A DNA stretch of 49,301 nucleotides from an uncultured Eubacterium sp. (GTDB lineage Bacteria > Bacillota > Clostridia > Lachnospirales > Lachnospiraceae), in assembly GCA_910584245.1 (NCBI GenBank), contig CAJTZF010000018.1, positions 1 through 49,301 of the forward strand, given 5' to 3'. Below are positions 34,582 to 43,936 of this stretch, one piece after another. Position numbers and translations under genes: made by a program. Numbering within the stretch: the stretch's first letter is position 1; every line of letters starts with the position of its first letter. The notes beneath the pieces are model-generated. The model saw only the letters and a list, made by a program, of their open reading frames with translations, had not been told where the DNA came from and ran no database searches.

Positions 34582-35859
34582 TTACCTCATGCGGCCAATG
34601 ACCCGGTTTGCCGACTCATAAATTTCCTCTGGGTCTTCTCCTACATGGAACACATGATTTTCATATAAAATTTTCCCGTCAATCATCGTCAGTTTGACAT
34701 TATCTTTACTACCGCTGTAAACTAAATTTTTCGCAATATGGTTTTCCGGCTGCATATTGGGACGGTGCATATCAATCATTATCAAATCCGCACATTTTCC
34801 CACGGAAAGCGTATCACAGTCCAGAAGCCCCATCGCTCTCGCCCCGCCAACTGTCGCCATTTTTAAAACATCGTTGGCGTCCATCGCAGAAGCGTCCTGT
34901 TTCACAACCTTCTGCATGACAGAGGCGAGATACATTTCCCGAAACATATCAAGCGCATTGTTGCTGGCTGCCCCGTCTGTACCGATCCCCACATTGATAC
35001 CGGCTTCAAGCAAGCTGCACAAATCTGCAATACCGCTTGCCAGCTTTAAATTCGAGGATGGATTGGAAACGATAGATACTTTCTTTTCCTGGCAGATCTG
35101 GCGATCTTTTTCCGACATCCATACCCCATGAAAGCCGCCGCCCCCGTACTCAAACATGCCAATAGAATCCAAAAACTCAAATGGTGAAACATTGTATCTC
35201 TCATAGCATTCATCAACCTCTTTCTTCGTTTCTGCGATATGTGCATATACCGGCTGTTTTATACGGTTAGCCATATCCGCAAGCCGCTTAAGCGTCTCAC
35301 CGTTCGTCGTGTACTCCGCATGAAACCCAACCTTGCATGACACAAGAGGCGAAACTTCGTTCAACCGGTAAAATTCTTCCTCCGTCTCTTCCACCGTGCC
35401 TCCGAAATCATTCATACTTCCACACAATACGGTACGAAATCCCAATTCTTTTGACGCCGCAGCATGACAATCATTGTCAAGATACATATCAAAATTTGCA
35501 GTAATTCCACTCGACAGGTACTCCAGCATGCCGAGCTTGGCAAGCAGCACCTGGTCCTCCTTCGTCAATTTTGCCTCCATCGGAAACACCTTATCATACA
35601 GCCATTCCTGCAATGGAAGGTCATCTGCATAAGAACGTAAAAAAGTCATGGCCGAATGTGTGTGGGCATTTTTAAATCCTGGCATCAGCAAATTGTTCTG
35701 CCCATCTATTTCACGGTCCCACGTAACTCCCGCCGCTTCCGTTTCCCCGCCGGTCCCAACATATGTGATCCGCCCATCTCCCACATGTAATTCACCCTTT
35801 ATAATATCTTTACCATCTTCCATCGTAAGTATTCTGCAATTGTAAAAACGAATATTCAT
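34582..35859 (-). CDS. mtaD: Amidohydrolase, 5'-methylthioadenosine/S-adenosylhomocysteine deaminase-like
   Basis: 425 aa, metal-dependent amidohydrolase. Metal ligands are visible in FKNAHTHSAMTFLRSYADDLPL, GFHAEYTT, VYAHIAETKKEVDECY and GTDGAASNNALDMF. This is the MtaD/TrzN-type subgroup, which deaminates adenosine-type nucleosides. The start at 35859 (MNIRFYNC) removes an 18-residue leader and has GGAG upstream with somewhat long spacing. A purine nucleoside phosphorylase gene is directly upstream, so purine-nucleoside salvage is a coherent role for the pair. Confidence 0.85.
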   Translation of the reverse strand: MNIRFYNCRILTMEDGKDIIKGELHVGDGRITYVGTGGETEAAGVTWDREIDGQNNLLMPGFKNAHTHSAMTFLRSYADDLPLQEWLYDKVFPMEAKLTKEDQVLLAKLGMLEYLSSGITANFDMYLDNDCHAAASKELGFRTVLCGSMNDFGGTVEETEEEFYRLNEVSPLVSCKVGFHAEYTTNGETLKRLADMANRIKQPVYAHIAETKKEVDECYERYNVSPFEFLDSIGMFEYGGGGFHGVWMSEKDRQICQEKKVSIVSNPSSNLKLASGIADLCSLLEAGINVGIGTDGAASNNALDMFREMYLASVMQKVVKQDASAMDANDVLKMATVGGARAMGLLDCDTLSVGKCADLIMIDMHRPNMQPENHIAKNLVYSGSKDNVKLTMIDGKILYENHVFHVGEDPEEIYESANRVIGRMR

Positions 35860-35890
35860 AATTGTATTAATCTCCTCACTGACATATGCA

Positions 35891-36787
35891 TCACATGTCA
35901 TCAATGATAACACCGGATACCGCCGGCTTCTGTTCTTTTTTCACTTCCATGCCAGCCATATCCGCCGCCATGTGGCTGATTGCCCGGTAAATAAGGAGAC
36001 GGAACAGAGGGGCCATCTTCTCCCCAACCTCCGTCACATCCATATGATTCAACGGTATTTTGCTAATTCCGCACGCCATATTTGAAATACACGACAAGCC
36101 ACAGACGCGCATCCCCATATGCCGTCCTGCCACTGCCTCAATTGCCGTGCTCATCCCCACGGCATCGCCCCCGAGGGCCTGGCACATACGAACTTCCGCA
36201 CTCGTCTCATATTGCGGGCCCCTCATCTGTACATAAACCCCTTCACGTAAAGGAACATTACAATCCCTGGCCGCCTGCCGGATACATTCCGAGAGCTGCG
36301 CGTCATAGAGATTATCCATAGACGGGAAACGCGTTCCCCACTCGTCAATATTTTCGCCTTTCAGCGGCGAAGGCATAAAACTCCCGATGTGGTCCGTAAT
36401 CATCATAAAATCCCCCGGACGGTACATCGTATTCAATCCGCCAGCAGAATTCGTCAAGAACAATATGTCCGCGCCGAGCTTCCGCATAACCCGTATCGGC
36501 AGCACCACATCACTGATCTCATACCCCTCATAAAAATGAACACGTCCTTGCATAATTACGACGGGCATCTCCTGAATGTATCCAAATACAAACCGTCCCT
36601 TGTGCCCATTTACAGTAGAAACCGGAAATCCCGTAATATCCGAATAATTAACGGTACCAGCCACTTGTATTACGTCCGCCAGTGCTCCCAGCCCGCTCCC
36701 AAGCACGATGGCAACTTTGGGAAGGAAATCTACTGTCGCCCTTATTTGCTTATAACAAACCTCTACCTTCTCATATACTGCATTCAT
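35891..36787 (-). CDS. punA: Purine nucleoside phosphorylase
   Basis: A 298-aa trimeric-type PNP that splits purine nucleosides with phosphate. Phosphate site: VLGSGLGALADVI; VNGHKGRFVFG; GRVHFYEGY. Base site: LTNSAGGLN, VYVQMRGPQYETSAEVRM and GMSTAIEAVAGRHMG. SCISNMACGI follows. AAGGAAG lies before the ATG. It is the first gene of a two-gene salvage transcript with the deaminase. Confidence 0.95.
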   Translation of the reverse strand: MNAVYEKVEVCYKQIRATVDFLPKVAIVLGSGLGALADVIQVAGTVNYSDITGFPVSTVNGHKGRFVFGYIQEMPVVIMQGRVHFYEGYEISDVVLPIRVMRKLGADILFLTNSAGGLNTMYRPGDFMMITDHIGSFMPSPLKGENIDEWGTRFPSMDNLYDAQLSECIRQAARDCNVPLREGVYVQMRGPQYETSAEVRMCQALGGDAVGMSTAIEAVAGRHMGMRVCGLSCISNMACGISKIPLNHMDVTEVGEKMAPLFRLLIYRAISHMAADMAGMEVKKEQKPAVSGVIIDDM

Positions 36788-36869
36788 CGTTTCACTTCCT
36801 TATTTTCACAATCATTATTCATATTGTAACCGTTTTTCAACAATATGTCCACTAAAAAATGTATGCGTG

Positions 36870-38003
36870 CTACATAAATCTGCAAAGAACATAATTGCTT
36901 AAATCCAGTCCCCGCTCCGTAAAATATATGCGGTCGCCAGAGACATCCAACAACTCCTCCTCTGCGGATATCCGAATGGGACCGCCAAAAACATCCATCA
37001 CATCCCGGGAAAATCTCTCGCTGAATTCCCGTCTGGAAACCCCATTTATCCTGCGCAGCCCAAGCACGAAAAATTCGGACATTTCATCCTCCGTATCCAG
37101 CGTCTCCTCAACTCTCTGTACACACTGTCCCATCTCAATTTCCCTAATATATTGTGCATACCTGTGTTCATTTTTGTACCGGACATTTCCCATCTTAGAG
37201 CTTGCGCCAAGTCCAAACCCAATATAGTCCGCGCCGGACCAGTATTTCAAGTTGTGGCGGCAGGCAAATCCCTCCCTGGCGTAATTGGAGATCTCATACC
37301 TCTCGTACCCGTGTTCCCTAAGCATTTCCTTCGTCATGGCATACATTTCCCGGTCCGTCTCCTCGTCAATCGGAGGCGTACTCCCGTACTGTTCATAAAA
37401 AGGCGTTCCTTTTTCCACAATCAGGCTATATGCAGATATGTGCTCGGGTCTCATGCCAAGCACTTGTTCCAGTGTAAACTGGTAGCTCTTTTTCGTCTGC
37501 CCTGGTATAGCGCTCATCAGATCCACGTTTATATTTTCAAATCCCGCCTGCCTCGCCAGTTGATACGAATGGATAGCGTCACCAAACGTGTGGATCCTGC
37601 CGAGTGTGTAAAGCTCTTTGTCTACCGCCGTCTGCATACCGAAGCTGATACGGTTGATTCCCATTCTGCGGTATGCCTGCAATTTTGTCAGATCTACCGT
37701 TCCGGGGTTGCATTCCATCGTAATTTCCACATTGTCCGAAAAATCGAATTCCTGTGCAAGCGCCGAAACAATATTCTCCAAATAAGGAACTGGCAAAACG
37801 CTGGGGGTCCCGCCGCCAAAAAAGACCGTGTCCGCCACAGGCGTTTGCCCGGAAAAGTGCTGGAACTCCCGTATTTCTTTTACCAAACAGTCTACATAGG
37901 CGCCCTGCACCGCTTCTTCCGCAGGAAAAGATAAAAAGTCACAGTAACGGCACTTTCGGATACAGAACGGTATATGGACATAAACGCCGATTCTTCCCTT
38001 CAT
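36870..38003 (-). CDS. hemW: HemW, radical SAM heme chaperone
   Basis: A 377-aa radical SAM protein with the 4Fe-4S motif CIRKCRYCDF (CX3CX2C plus CDF). FFGGGTPSVLP, EITMECNPGT, NRISFGMQT, LMSAIPGQT and the C-terminal HemW domain (GLRRINGVSRREFSERF) follow. It was long annotated as an oxygen-independent coproporphyrinogen oxidase; HemW is a heme-delivery protein. It starts one base after the lepA stop, the usual Firmicutes arrangement. Confidence 0.93.
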   Translation of the reverse strand: MKGRIGVYVHIPFCIRKCRYCDFLSFPAEEAVQGAYVDCLVKEIREFQHFSGQTPVADTVFFGGGTPSVLPVPYLENIVSALAQEFDFSDNVEITMECNPGTVDLTKLQAYRRMGINRISFGMQTAVDKELYTLGRIHTFGDAIHSYQLARQAGFENINVDLMSAIPGQTKKSYQFTLEQVLGMRPEHISAYSLIVEKGTPFYEQYGSTPPIDEETDREMYAMTKEMLREHGYERYEISNYAREGFACRHNLKYWSGADYIGFGLGASSKMGNVRYKNEHRYAQYIREIEMGQCVQRVEETLDTEDEMSEFFVLGLRRINGVSRREFSERFSRDVMDVFGGPIRISAEEELLDVSGDRIYFTERGLDLSNYVLCRFM

Positions 38004-38004
38004 G

Positions 38005-39822
38005 CTACTTGTCCTCATCCAGTTTCAGTACGCTCATAAATGCCTTCTGCGGAATCTCCACATTTCCGATCTGGCGCATACGTTTCTTTCCTTCTTTCTG
38101 CTTTTCCAAAAGCTTTTTCTTTCTGGAAATGTCGCCTCCGTAACACTTGGCAAGCACATCCTTCCGAACGGCTTTTACCGTCTCTCTCGCAATAATCTTA
38201 TTCCCGATCGCCGCCTGGATTGGAATTTCAAAAAGATGTCTTGGTATCTCACCTTTCAGCTTTTCACACATCTTTCTCCCGCGCTCATATGCCGTGCTCT
38301 CATGAACGATAAACGACAGCGCATCCACCTCTTCCCTGTTAATTAAAATATTCAGCTTCACAAGCTCAGATGGCTCATAACCCTTCAGCTCATAGTCGAA
38401 GGAAGCATAACCGCGGGAACGTGATTTCAGCGAATCAAAGAAATCGTAAATGATTTCATTGAGAGGCAGCACATATTTAAGAAGCGCCCTCGTCTCTTCC
38501 ATATACTCCATTCCGAGATATATGCCCCGGCGTTCCTGGCACAACGTCATAATCGCCCCTACAAACTCTGTCGTCACCATAATTTCCGCATTGACTACCG
38601 GCTCCTCCATGTGCTCAATTTCCGATGGGTCGGGAAGATTCGACGGATTTGTCACCTCTACCATCTCTCCATTTGTCTTAAAAACACGATATACAACGCC
38701 GGGCGCCGTCGTCACAAGGTCCAGATTGTACTCCCTTTCGAGCCGTTCCTGAATGACCTCCAGATGCAGAAGCCCGAGAAATCCGCAGCGGAATCCAAAT
38801 CCGAGCGCCGCAGATGTTTCTGCCTCAAATTGCAGGGCGGCGTCGTTGAGCTGGAGCTTTTCCAACGCATCCCTCAAGTCCTGATACTTGGCTCCATCTG
38901 CCGGATATAGTCCGCAGTATACCATCGGCAGCACTTTCTTATATCCCGGAAGGGCCTCCCCACACGGACGGGCAGCGTCCGTAACGGTATCACCCACACG
39001 GGTCCCCTCTACATTTTTCAGGCTTGCCGTAATATATCCGACCATTCCCGCTGAAAGCTCGTCACAGGGGATAAACTGGCCCGCTCCGAACGTTCCCACC
39101 TCTACCACTTCTTCTTCTAACCCCGTCGCCATCATGTGGATCTTCGTTCCCTTTTTCACCATACCGTCAAAAATACGGCAAAATATAATAACCCCTTTGT
39201 AGGAATCATAAATGGAGTCGAAAATAAGCGCCTTCAACGGCGCTGACCCGTCCCCGGCCGGCGCCGGAATTTTCGCTACGATCTGCTCCAGCACCTCTTC
39301 TATATTCGTCCCCATCTTGGCAGAAACCAGCGGCGCGTCCTGTGCCTCAATGCCGATCACATCTTCGATTTCATGCTTTACCCGTTCCGGCTCGGCGCTC
39401 GGTAAATCGATCTTATTAATAACTGGCATAATCTCCAAATCGTGGTCAATTGCGAGATAACAATTTGCAAGAGTTTGGGCCTCAATTCCCTGTGCTGCAT
39501 CCACGATAAGAATAGCCCCTTCGCACGCCGCCAAACTTCTCGAAACCTCATAATTGAAATCCACATGGCCCGGGGTATCGATCAGATTAAAAATATATTC
39601 CTTCCCATCCTTGGCCTTGTACACAATCCGGACAGTCTGGGCTTTGATCGTGATGCCCCTCTCCCTCTCCAAATCCATACTATCCAACACCTGCGCCTGC
39701 ATTTCCCGCTCGGTCAGCAGCCCGGTCTTTTCAATAATCCGATCCGCAAGGGTTGATTTTCCGTGGTCAATATGAGCTATAATACAAAAATTCCGAATTT
39801 GATTTTGATTAATTTCTGACAT
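38005..39822 (-). CDS. lepA: Elongation factor 4 (LepA)
   Basis: A 605-aa translational GTPase. G1 is AHIDHGKSTLADR and G3 is DTPGHVDF; RGITIKAQTVR and NKIDLPSA (G4) are present. The LepA-specific C-terminus holds YASFDYELKGY, LVKLNILINREEVDALSFIV and the lysine-rich tail ending before SVLKLDEDK. The start at 39822 (MSEINQNQIRN) follows AAGGAT. The frame extends 22 codons further but into tandem repeats. Its leader carries three hairpin repeats. Confidence 0.96.
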   Translation of the reverse strand: MSEINQNQIRNFCIIAHIDHGKSTLADRIIEKTGLLTEREMQAQVLDSMDLERERGITIKAQTVRIVYKAKDGKEYIFNLIDTPGHVDFNYEVSRSLAACEGAILIVDAAQGIEAQTLANCYLAIDHDLEIMPVINKIDLPSAEPERVKHEIEDVIGIEAQDAPLVSAKMGTNIEEVLEQIVAKIPAPAGDGSAPLKALIFDSIYDSYKGVIIFCRIFDGMVKKGTKIHMMATGLEEEVVEVGTFGAGQFIPCDELSAGMVGYITASLKNVEGTRVGDTVTDAARPCGEALPGYKKVLPMVYCGLYPADGAKYQDLRDALEKLQLNDAALQFEAETSAALGFGFRCGFLGLLHLEVIQERLEREYNLDLVTTAPGVVYRVFKTNGEMVEVTNPSNLPDPSEIEHMEEPVVNAEIMVTTEFVGAIMTLCQERRGIYLGMEYMEETRALLKYVLPLNEIIYDFFDSLKSRSRGYASFDYELKGYEPSELVKLNILINREEVDALSFIVHESTAYERGRKMCEKLKGEIPRHLFEIPIQAAIGNKIIARETVKAVRKDVLAKCYGGDISRKKKLLEKQKEGKKRMRQIGNVEIPQKAFMSVLKLDEDK

Positions 39823-39853
39823 AATTCTGTTGAATCCTTCCAATATTATTAGT

Positions 39854-40003
39854 ATGAAAGCTCCGGACAGCGGCCATATGGAGGTCATGTTTCATGAACC
39901 GACATATGGACATTGGTGTGGAGGTCATGCTCCATGAACCAACCTATAGACATTAATATTGGTGTGAAGGTCATGCTCCATGAACCAACCTATCGGCTTT
40001 CAT
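39854..40003. repeat. Three tandem hairpin repeats in the lepA leader, enclosed by an 8-bp inverted repeat
   Basis: The core AGGTCATG-(3-4 bases)-CATGAACC recurs three times with starts near 39881, 39921 and 39967, spaced 40-46 bases. Copies 2 and 3 are nearly identical; copy 1 is more diverged. Each core is self-complementary (TCATG/CATGA). The set is enclosed by ATGAAAGC (39854-39861) and GCTTTCAT (39996-40003). It ends about 30 bases before the lepA start. Confidence 0.75.
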
Positions 40004-40084
40004 GCGTAACAACGCCATAATTAATATAACACAAAAACCCACTTTGTGCCACTGAATTTTCTGTTAATTCACAAGGAGTAATCC

Positions 40085-40113
40085 TTGCACTTTTTTTAGG
40101 ATTGATGTACAAT
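40085..40113 (+). promoter_or_regulatory. Sigma-A promoter of the Big2 protein gene
   Basis: TTGCAC (40085-40090), a 17-base spacer and TACAAT (40108-40113), about 50 bases before the start at 40165. Confidence 0.75.
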
Positions 40114-40164
40114 AAAACTATCGCAGAAAATGTGGTATCACTAAATGTAAGAAAGGATAATAGA

Positions 40165-40968
40165 ATGATGAAAAAAAAGTTATCGATTGTGCTGGCTCTT
40201 TGTCTGATTGTTTCCGCAATTTTTATGGAAATACCGTATTCCCAGGCTGCCACTATCCGGCTAAATAAAAAAACGGTGACCTTGCGTGTCGGCAAGACTA
40301 CGAAACTCAAAGTATATGGCACAAAGAAAAAAATCAATTGGCGCTCTGCCAAAAACTCCATTGCCACCGTCAGTCCTTCCGGTGAAATAACGGCTAAAAA
40401 ACTGGGAAAGACTAAAATATATACGAAAGTAGCTGGCAAAAAGCTTACTTGCACAGTCACGGTGACTGGTTCTTCTGCGGATACCAAGCTAGGCGGAAGA
40501 CTGAATCCACTCTCCGCTTATGACGAACAGACAATCCATTACTATGATGATGGAAAAAAAGTCGGCACCTTTAAAATCCAGCTGACGAAATTTTTATCTG
40601 GAAGCTCCGCCTCCAAGCGTGTGTTAAAAAATCCGGAAAATCCTGTTCCGGGCAATTCTCAGGAATATCTGTACTTTCAATTTCAGATCAAATACATATC
40701 CGGGAGCGAGATCGTAAATGCCAAGGATTTATTCTGTTATTACTATAATATTTTTGATTCGACCGGAATGACCCAAGTAGAAAATATTGACTGGGGATTC
40801 TATTTTGAGCTAATGGAAGATTTAAGTGACATCCAGCTCTCGCCGGGGGCTATTTCAAAATGTTCCAAGGCAATACTTGTAAATAAGGGTTTTTCTCCTG
40901 TCACATACCGCATCCGTACGGGAAAGAACTCCTACACATGGTTTACAACAGACAAAAATGCAAATTAA
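40165..40968 (+). CDS. Secreted Big2-domain protein
   Basis: 267 aa. A signal peptide (about 1-29, MMKKKLSIVLALCLIVSAIF) is followed by a Big2 Ig-like domain (about 30-102: IRLNKKTVTLRVGKTTKLKV, NSIATVSPSGEITAKKLGKT). A C-terminal domain (about 115-267) of unknown type has beta-rich segments, GTFKIQLTKF and YLYFQFQIKYISG, that resemble extracellular Ig-like/DUF4352-type folds. The start at 40165 follows AAAGGATAA. It stands alone between lepA and sigE with its own promoter and a terminator. A wall-associated role is likely. Confidence 0.75.
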   Translation: MMKKKLSIVLALCLIVSAIFMEIPYSQAATIRLNKKTVTLRVGKTTKLKVYGTKKKINWRSAKNSIATVSPSGEITAKKLGKTKIYTKVAGKKLTCTVTVTGSSADTKLGGRLNPLSAYDEQTIHYYDDGKKVGTFKIQLTKFLSGSSASKRVLKNPENPVPGNSQEYLYFQFQIKYISGSEIVNAKDLFCYYYNIFDSTGMTQVENIDWGFYFELMEDLSDIQLSPGAISKCSKAILVNKGFSPVTYRIRTGKNSYTWFTTDKNAN

Positions 40969-41017
40969 AAATCTACTTTGCGGATAAAAATGCTCTATTC
41001 TATAATGTAATGTTTAA

Positions 41018-41068
41018 GAGGCGGCTGGTATGTTTTATACTATACTACAGCCGCCCTTCCTATTTTTT
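41018..41068. terminator. Terminator between convergent genes
   Basis: GGCGGCTG (41020-41027) and CAGCCGCC (41048-41055) with a 20-base loop. On the plus strand a TATTTTTT run follows, so it ends the Big2 transcript. It also overlaps the end of the sigE transcript coming from the other side. Confidence 0.8.
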
Positions 41069-41813
41069 AAATTCCCTCCAAACGTAATATCTCTTTTTTC
41101 AAACGCTTCATAATTTTCTTTTCCAGCCTTGAAATATAGCTCTGGGATATCCCGAGCAAATCTGCCACTTCTTTCTGTGTCTTCTCACCCCCTTCGTAAT
41201 CATCCAGGCCAAACCTCATGTGAATAATCATACGTTCCCTATCACTTAATGTTTCCAGTGCTTTTTTCAGAAGCTTAATGTCTACTTCACGTTCAATATC
41301 TTTATAGATCATGTCTTCACTCGTTCCAAGTATATCGGAAAGCAGCAGCTCATTGCCATCCCAATCGACATTTAAAGGCTCATCAATTGACACTTCAAGT
41401 TTTACCTTGCTATTTCTTCTCAAATACATTAGAATTTCATTTTCAATGCACCGGGAAGCATAAGTAGCAAGCTTAATATTCTTATCCGCCTTAAAGGTGT
41501 TGATCGCCTTAATGAGTCCAATCGTTCCGATGGAAATCAGATCCTCCACACCGACTCCTGTGTTGTCAAACTTTTTTGCTATGTATACGACCAGCCTTAG
41601 GTTATGTTCGACAAGCTTGTTTTTCGCCGCCTCTGCATTTTCAGCGCCCAGGCACTCGATACACGCGGCTTCCTCTCCCGGCTCTAATGGCGCCGGAAGA
41701 ATTTCCGCCCCACCAATATAATGAATATCCCCGCCCTGGTGAAAAAATACATTTTTCCAGTCAGGAAGCATGCGAAACTGAAAACGATTTGGCATTGATA
41801 AGCGTAAAAACAT
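41067..41813 (-). CDS. sigE: RNA polymerase sporulation sigma factor SigE
   Basis: A 248-aa sigma-70 family protein with an N-terminal pro-region (about 1-30; MFLRLSMPNRFQ) that SpoIIGA removes. Region 2 follows (LVEHNLRLVVYIAKKF, DLISIGTIGLIKAINTF, NIKLATYASRCIENEIL). Region 4 HTH is QKEVADLLGISQSYISRLEK. It directs early mother-cell gene expression. The start at 41813 has AAGGGGG six bases upstream. It lies directly after spoIIGA, the conserved spoIIG operon. A sigG gene, often next, is not seen here. Confidence 0.95.
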   Translation of the reverse strand: MFLRLSMPNRFQFRMLPDWKNVFFHQGGDIHYIGGAEILPAPLEPGEEAACIECLGAENAEAAKNKLVEHNLRLVVYIAKKFDNTGVGVEDLISIGTIGLIKAINTFKADKNIKLATYASRCIENEILMYLRRNSKVKLEVSIDEPLNVDWDGNELLLSDILGTSEDMIYKDIEREVDIKLLKKALETLSDRERMIIHMRFGLDDYEGGEKTQKEVADLLGISQSYISRLEKKIMKRLKKEILRLEGI

Positions 41814-41831
41814 ATACATCCCCCTTACAAG

Positions 41832-42686
41832 TTATTTCCCGAATATTTTGCTGTGCAACAGCATTTCATACCCACCATCTGATGACAAATAACGGTTGTA
41901 AATTCCCAACCAGACTTTTCCAGTATGAACCGTTTCTTTGTCCCGAATCCGAATTTCCAAATCATCCGCCCGGACCCCTAGAAGATAATCGTTGTCCTTT
42001 CCGATGGAGTGAAATGGAATATATCGCAAAAGCAATTTGCCAAACAGTTCCGGTTCCATCTCATGCATTGCCCTGCTAAACTCAGCTTGTTCCTTATCCG
42101 ACAGCATTTTTGCAAACAGCTCGTATTGTACGATTGTAACCCCTTCCCGGCTCACCGGTTCATACAACTGGTTTCCGGTGTCCAGAAATCCAGTTCCCGT
42201 TACACTTTTCCCGTTGTAACTTATTTTTACTGGAAATACATTCTGCCTGCCACTTATCTCATGGCCTCTCAATAAAAACAATTTTTTCGAAAAAAATAAA
42301 ATAAGTATAGCTGCCAGCAAAAGAAAAATTATGGAAATATTTTTTATGCCTGCCATGCCCTTTAAAAACATAAGGAAACCCGCTGTAAAAATGCCGGACA
42401 GATAATATCCGCCTATGTATCCTGCCATACCTTTGACAGTCGTTTTTCCGAATGCAATCCGTATCATCAGGCAGCTCACAAGCACATACAAGATGACAAA
42501 TATCGCGAGACGATTCCGAATTCCGCTGACGACGACAACTCCTGCAAAAAATGCCCCCAAAGCGGCTGCCGCAATACTTTTCTTACTAATCACCAGGCGT
42601 TTTTTCAAAAATATATTCATAATTTCCAAAACGAGTAAATTCATCAGGAAATTTACCGCAAAAAAAATATCCAGATATATTTTCAT
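41832..42686 (-). CDS. spoIIGA: Sigma-E processing peptidase SpoIIGA
   Basis: A 284-aa membrane aspartic protease that cleaves pro-sigma-E during sporulation. The N-terminal half (about 1-155) has five or so membrane helices starting IYLDIFFAVNFLMN. The C-terminal half has the catalytic DTG in GTGFLDTGNQLYEP. The start at 42686 (MKIYLDIF) follows GGGAGCAGG. SigE follows after 18 bases. A Spo0A-type promoter lies upstream. Confidence 0.93.
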   Translation of the reverse strand: MKIYLDIFFAVNFLMNLLVLEIMNIFLKKRLVISKKSIAAAALGAFFAGVVVVSGIRNRLAIFVILYVLVSCLMIRIAFGKTTVKGMAGYIGGYYLSGIFTAGFLMFLKGMAGIKNISIIFLLLAAILILFFSKKLFLLRGHEISGRQNVFPVKISYNGKSVTGTGFLDTGNQLYEPVSREGVTIVQYELFAKMLSDKEQAEFSRAMHEMEPELFGKLLLRYIPFHSIGKDNDYLLGVRADDLEIRIRDKETVHTGKVWLGIYNRYLSSDGGYEMLLHSKIFGK

Positions 42687-42736
42687 AATGCCTGCTCCCA
42701 TAATCTTCATGCAGTGATTTGCTTTTGCATAGTGCT

Positions 42737-42770
42737 ATCATACTCTGTTACATCAAAAATTTTTGTCAAA
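42737..42770 (-). promoter_or_regulatory. Spo0A-type spoIIG promoter with long spacer
   Basis: On the minus strand, TTGACA (42764-42769), a 21-base spacer and TATGAT (42737-42742). A 0A-box-like TTTGTCAAA lies over the -35 (plus strand 42762-42770). The B. subtilis spoIIG promoter is known for its 22-base spacer and 0A boxes, so the layout fits. Confidence 0.65.
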
Positions 42771-42830
42771 ACTCGTAGACAACTATGGATAATTTATCTC
42801 GTTAAAACGACAAAAAACAAGAAAAAGAGA

Positions 42831-42870
42831 CAAAAAATAAGGCTCTTTCCCAATGTCTGGAAAGAACCTT
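42831..42870 (-). terminator. Terminator of the S66 peptidase gene
   Basis: AAGG-TCTTTCC arms (42839-42850 and 42859-42870) with one mismatch and an 8-base loop, followed on the minus strand by TATTTTTTG. It lies about 25 bases past the peptidase stop. Confidence 0.75.
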
Positions 42871-42892
42871 TAAAAAATATGTCGTTTTTCGT

Positions 42893-43936
42893 CTAACGGA
42901 CACTCTTTTTCATACTTAATTTCGATTTCCCATGCTCATATTCCCATTTTCCATATGCCCCGTTAATTATTGTAAACTGAGGAGCCTTATGTCCAATGTC
43001 AGCGTCAAAAACAACCGGCACATGAAGCTCCGATAAGATCACTTCAACTGCTTCACGGTAACTGTGGTCTGTAAAGCTCTGGAACATACAGGGGCGTCCG
43101 AACACAAAACCTTTTGCACCCTCAAACCAGCCTGCATTTTTAAGCTGCCACAGACCTCTTGTGATAGATTCACTATCCAGGGAAAAGCTTTCGAGATACC
43201 ACAAAATACCGTCCTCCCGGTACGCCTCCACAAACTCCGCCGTTTTGTCAAATGATGTCCCAACGAGGTCCAAAAGCACATCCAGGCATCCGCCGAGAAG
43301 CCTCCCCTCCATATGAACGCGCGGTACCTCCTCCCCCTCATAAATTGCATACTGTTTGCACCGCTTATCTTCACGGTAACCATCCGACGGGGACGCCCGG
43401 TCATAAAAGTCATTCTCATAAAAATCAAACGTACTCTGTTCTATAAGATTTCCCCGCATAATTTCAAAATTATTGTGTACAGCGGCGTGCCACGGCTTCA
43501 TCGCAAAGTCATTAAAGTGATTCCCGTATACGGTTCCAATTCCACAATGAACTGCTATCGTATACGTCAAACCAGTACTGTCTGAAAACCCCTGAACCCA
43601 TTTCGGATTTCTTCGTATCTCTTCAAAATCTAACAGGGGCAGAACCTCCATCAAAAAATCTCCCCCCTTGGCAGCAAATATATATTTCACCTCGGGGTTA
43701 CGAAACAGCTCCATCAGCTGTGAAGCGCGCTCCTCCTTAGAACTGCTGCGCCCCCTGCCGTCACTTTGCCTGACATTTTCCGTTTCGACAACTGGATAAC
43801 CCAGTCCGGTAAGCGTCTGCTTTGCCAGATCCAGACGCTGGATATCCATTGGCTTCCCGTTACCATCCGACGGCGCCGTAATGCCTATGGCCTGTTCCTT
43901 TTTCAATTGGCCGGATAAAAATTTAGGATAAATCAT
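42893..43936 (-). CDS. S66-family peptidase (LD-carboxypeptidase / MccF-like)
   Basis: A 347-aa protein of the S66 family. The nucleophile Ser is in GFSDSTGL. The Glu is in WYLESFSLD, and the His lies in DIGHKAPQFTIINGA. IFAAKGGDFLMEVLPLLDF is the usual segment before the nucleophile. The family includes LD-carboxypeptidases of murein recycling and MccF enzymes that inactivate microcin C-like compounds; the TYTIAVHCGI-TVYGNHF region and length are nearer MccF. The start at 43936 has GGAGAA just upstream. Confidence 0.85.
   Translation of the reverse strand: MIYPKFLSGQLKKEQAIGITAPSDGNGKPMDIQRLDLAKQTLTGLGYPVVETENVRQSDGRGRSSSKEERASQLMELFRNPEVKYIFAAKGGDFLMEVLPLLDFEEIRRNPKWVQGFSDSTGLTYTIAVHCGIGTVYGNHFNDFAMKPWHAAVHNNFEIMRGNLIEQSTFDFYENDFYDRASPSDGYREDKRCKQYAIYEGEEVPRVHMEGRLLGGCLDVLLDLVGTSFDKTAEFVEAYREDGILWYLESFSLDSESITRGLWQLKNAGWFEGAKGFVFGRPCMFQSFTDHSYREAVEVILSELHVPVVFDADIGHKAPQFTIINGAYGKWEYEHGKSKLSMKKSVR

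Noticed and set aside
39823..39888. LepA starting 22 codons upstream
   Set aside because: The extension runs into the tandem repeats and does not resemble any LepA N-terminus; AAGGAT supports 39822.
39854..40003. CRISPR array or short array remnant
   Set aside because: Only three imperfect copies, spacers nearly identical to each other, and no cas genes.
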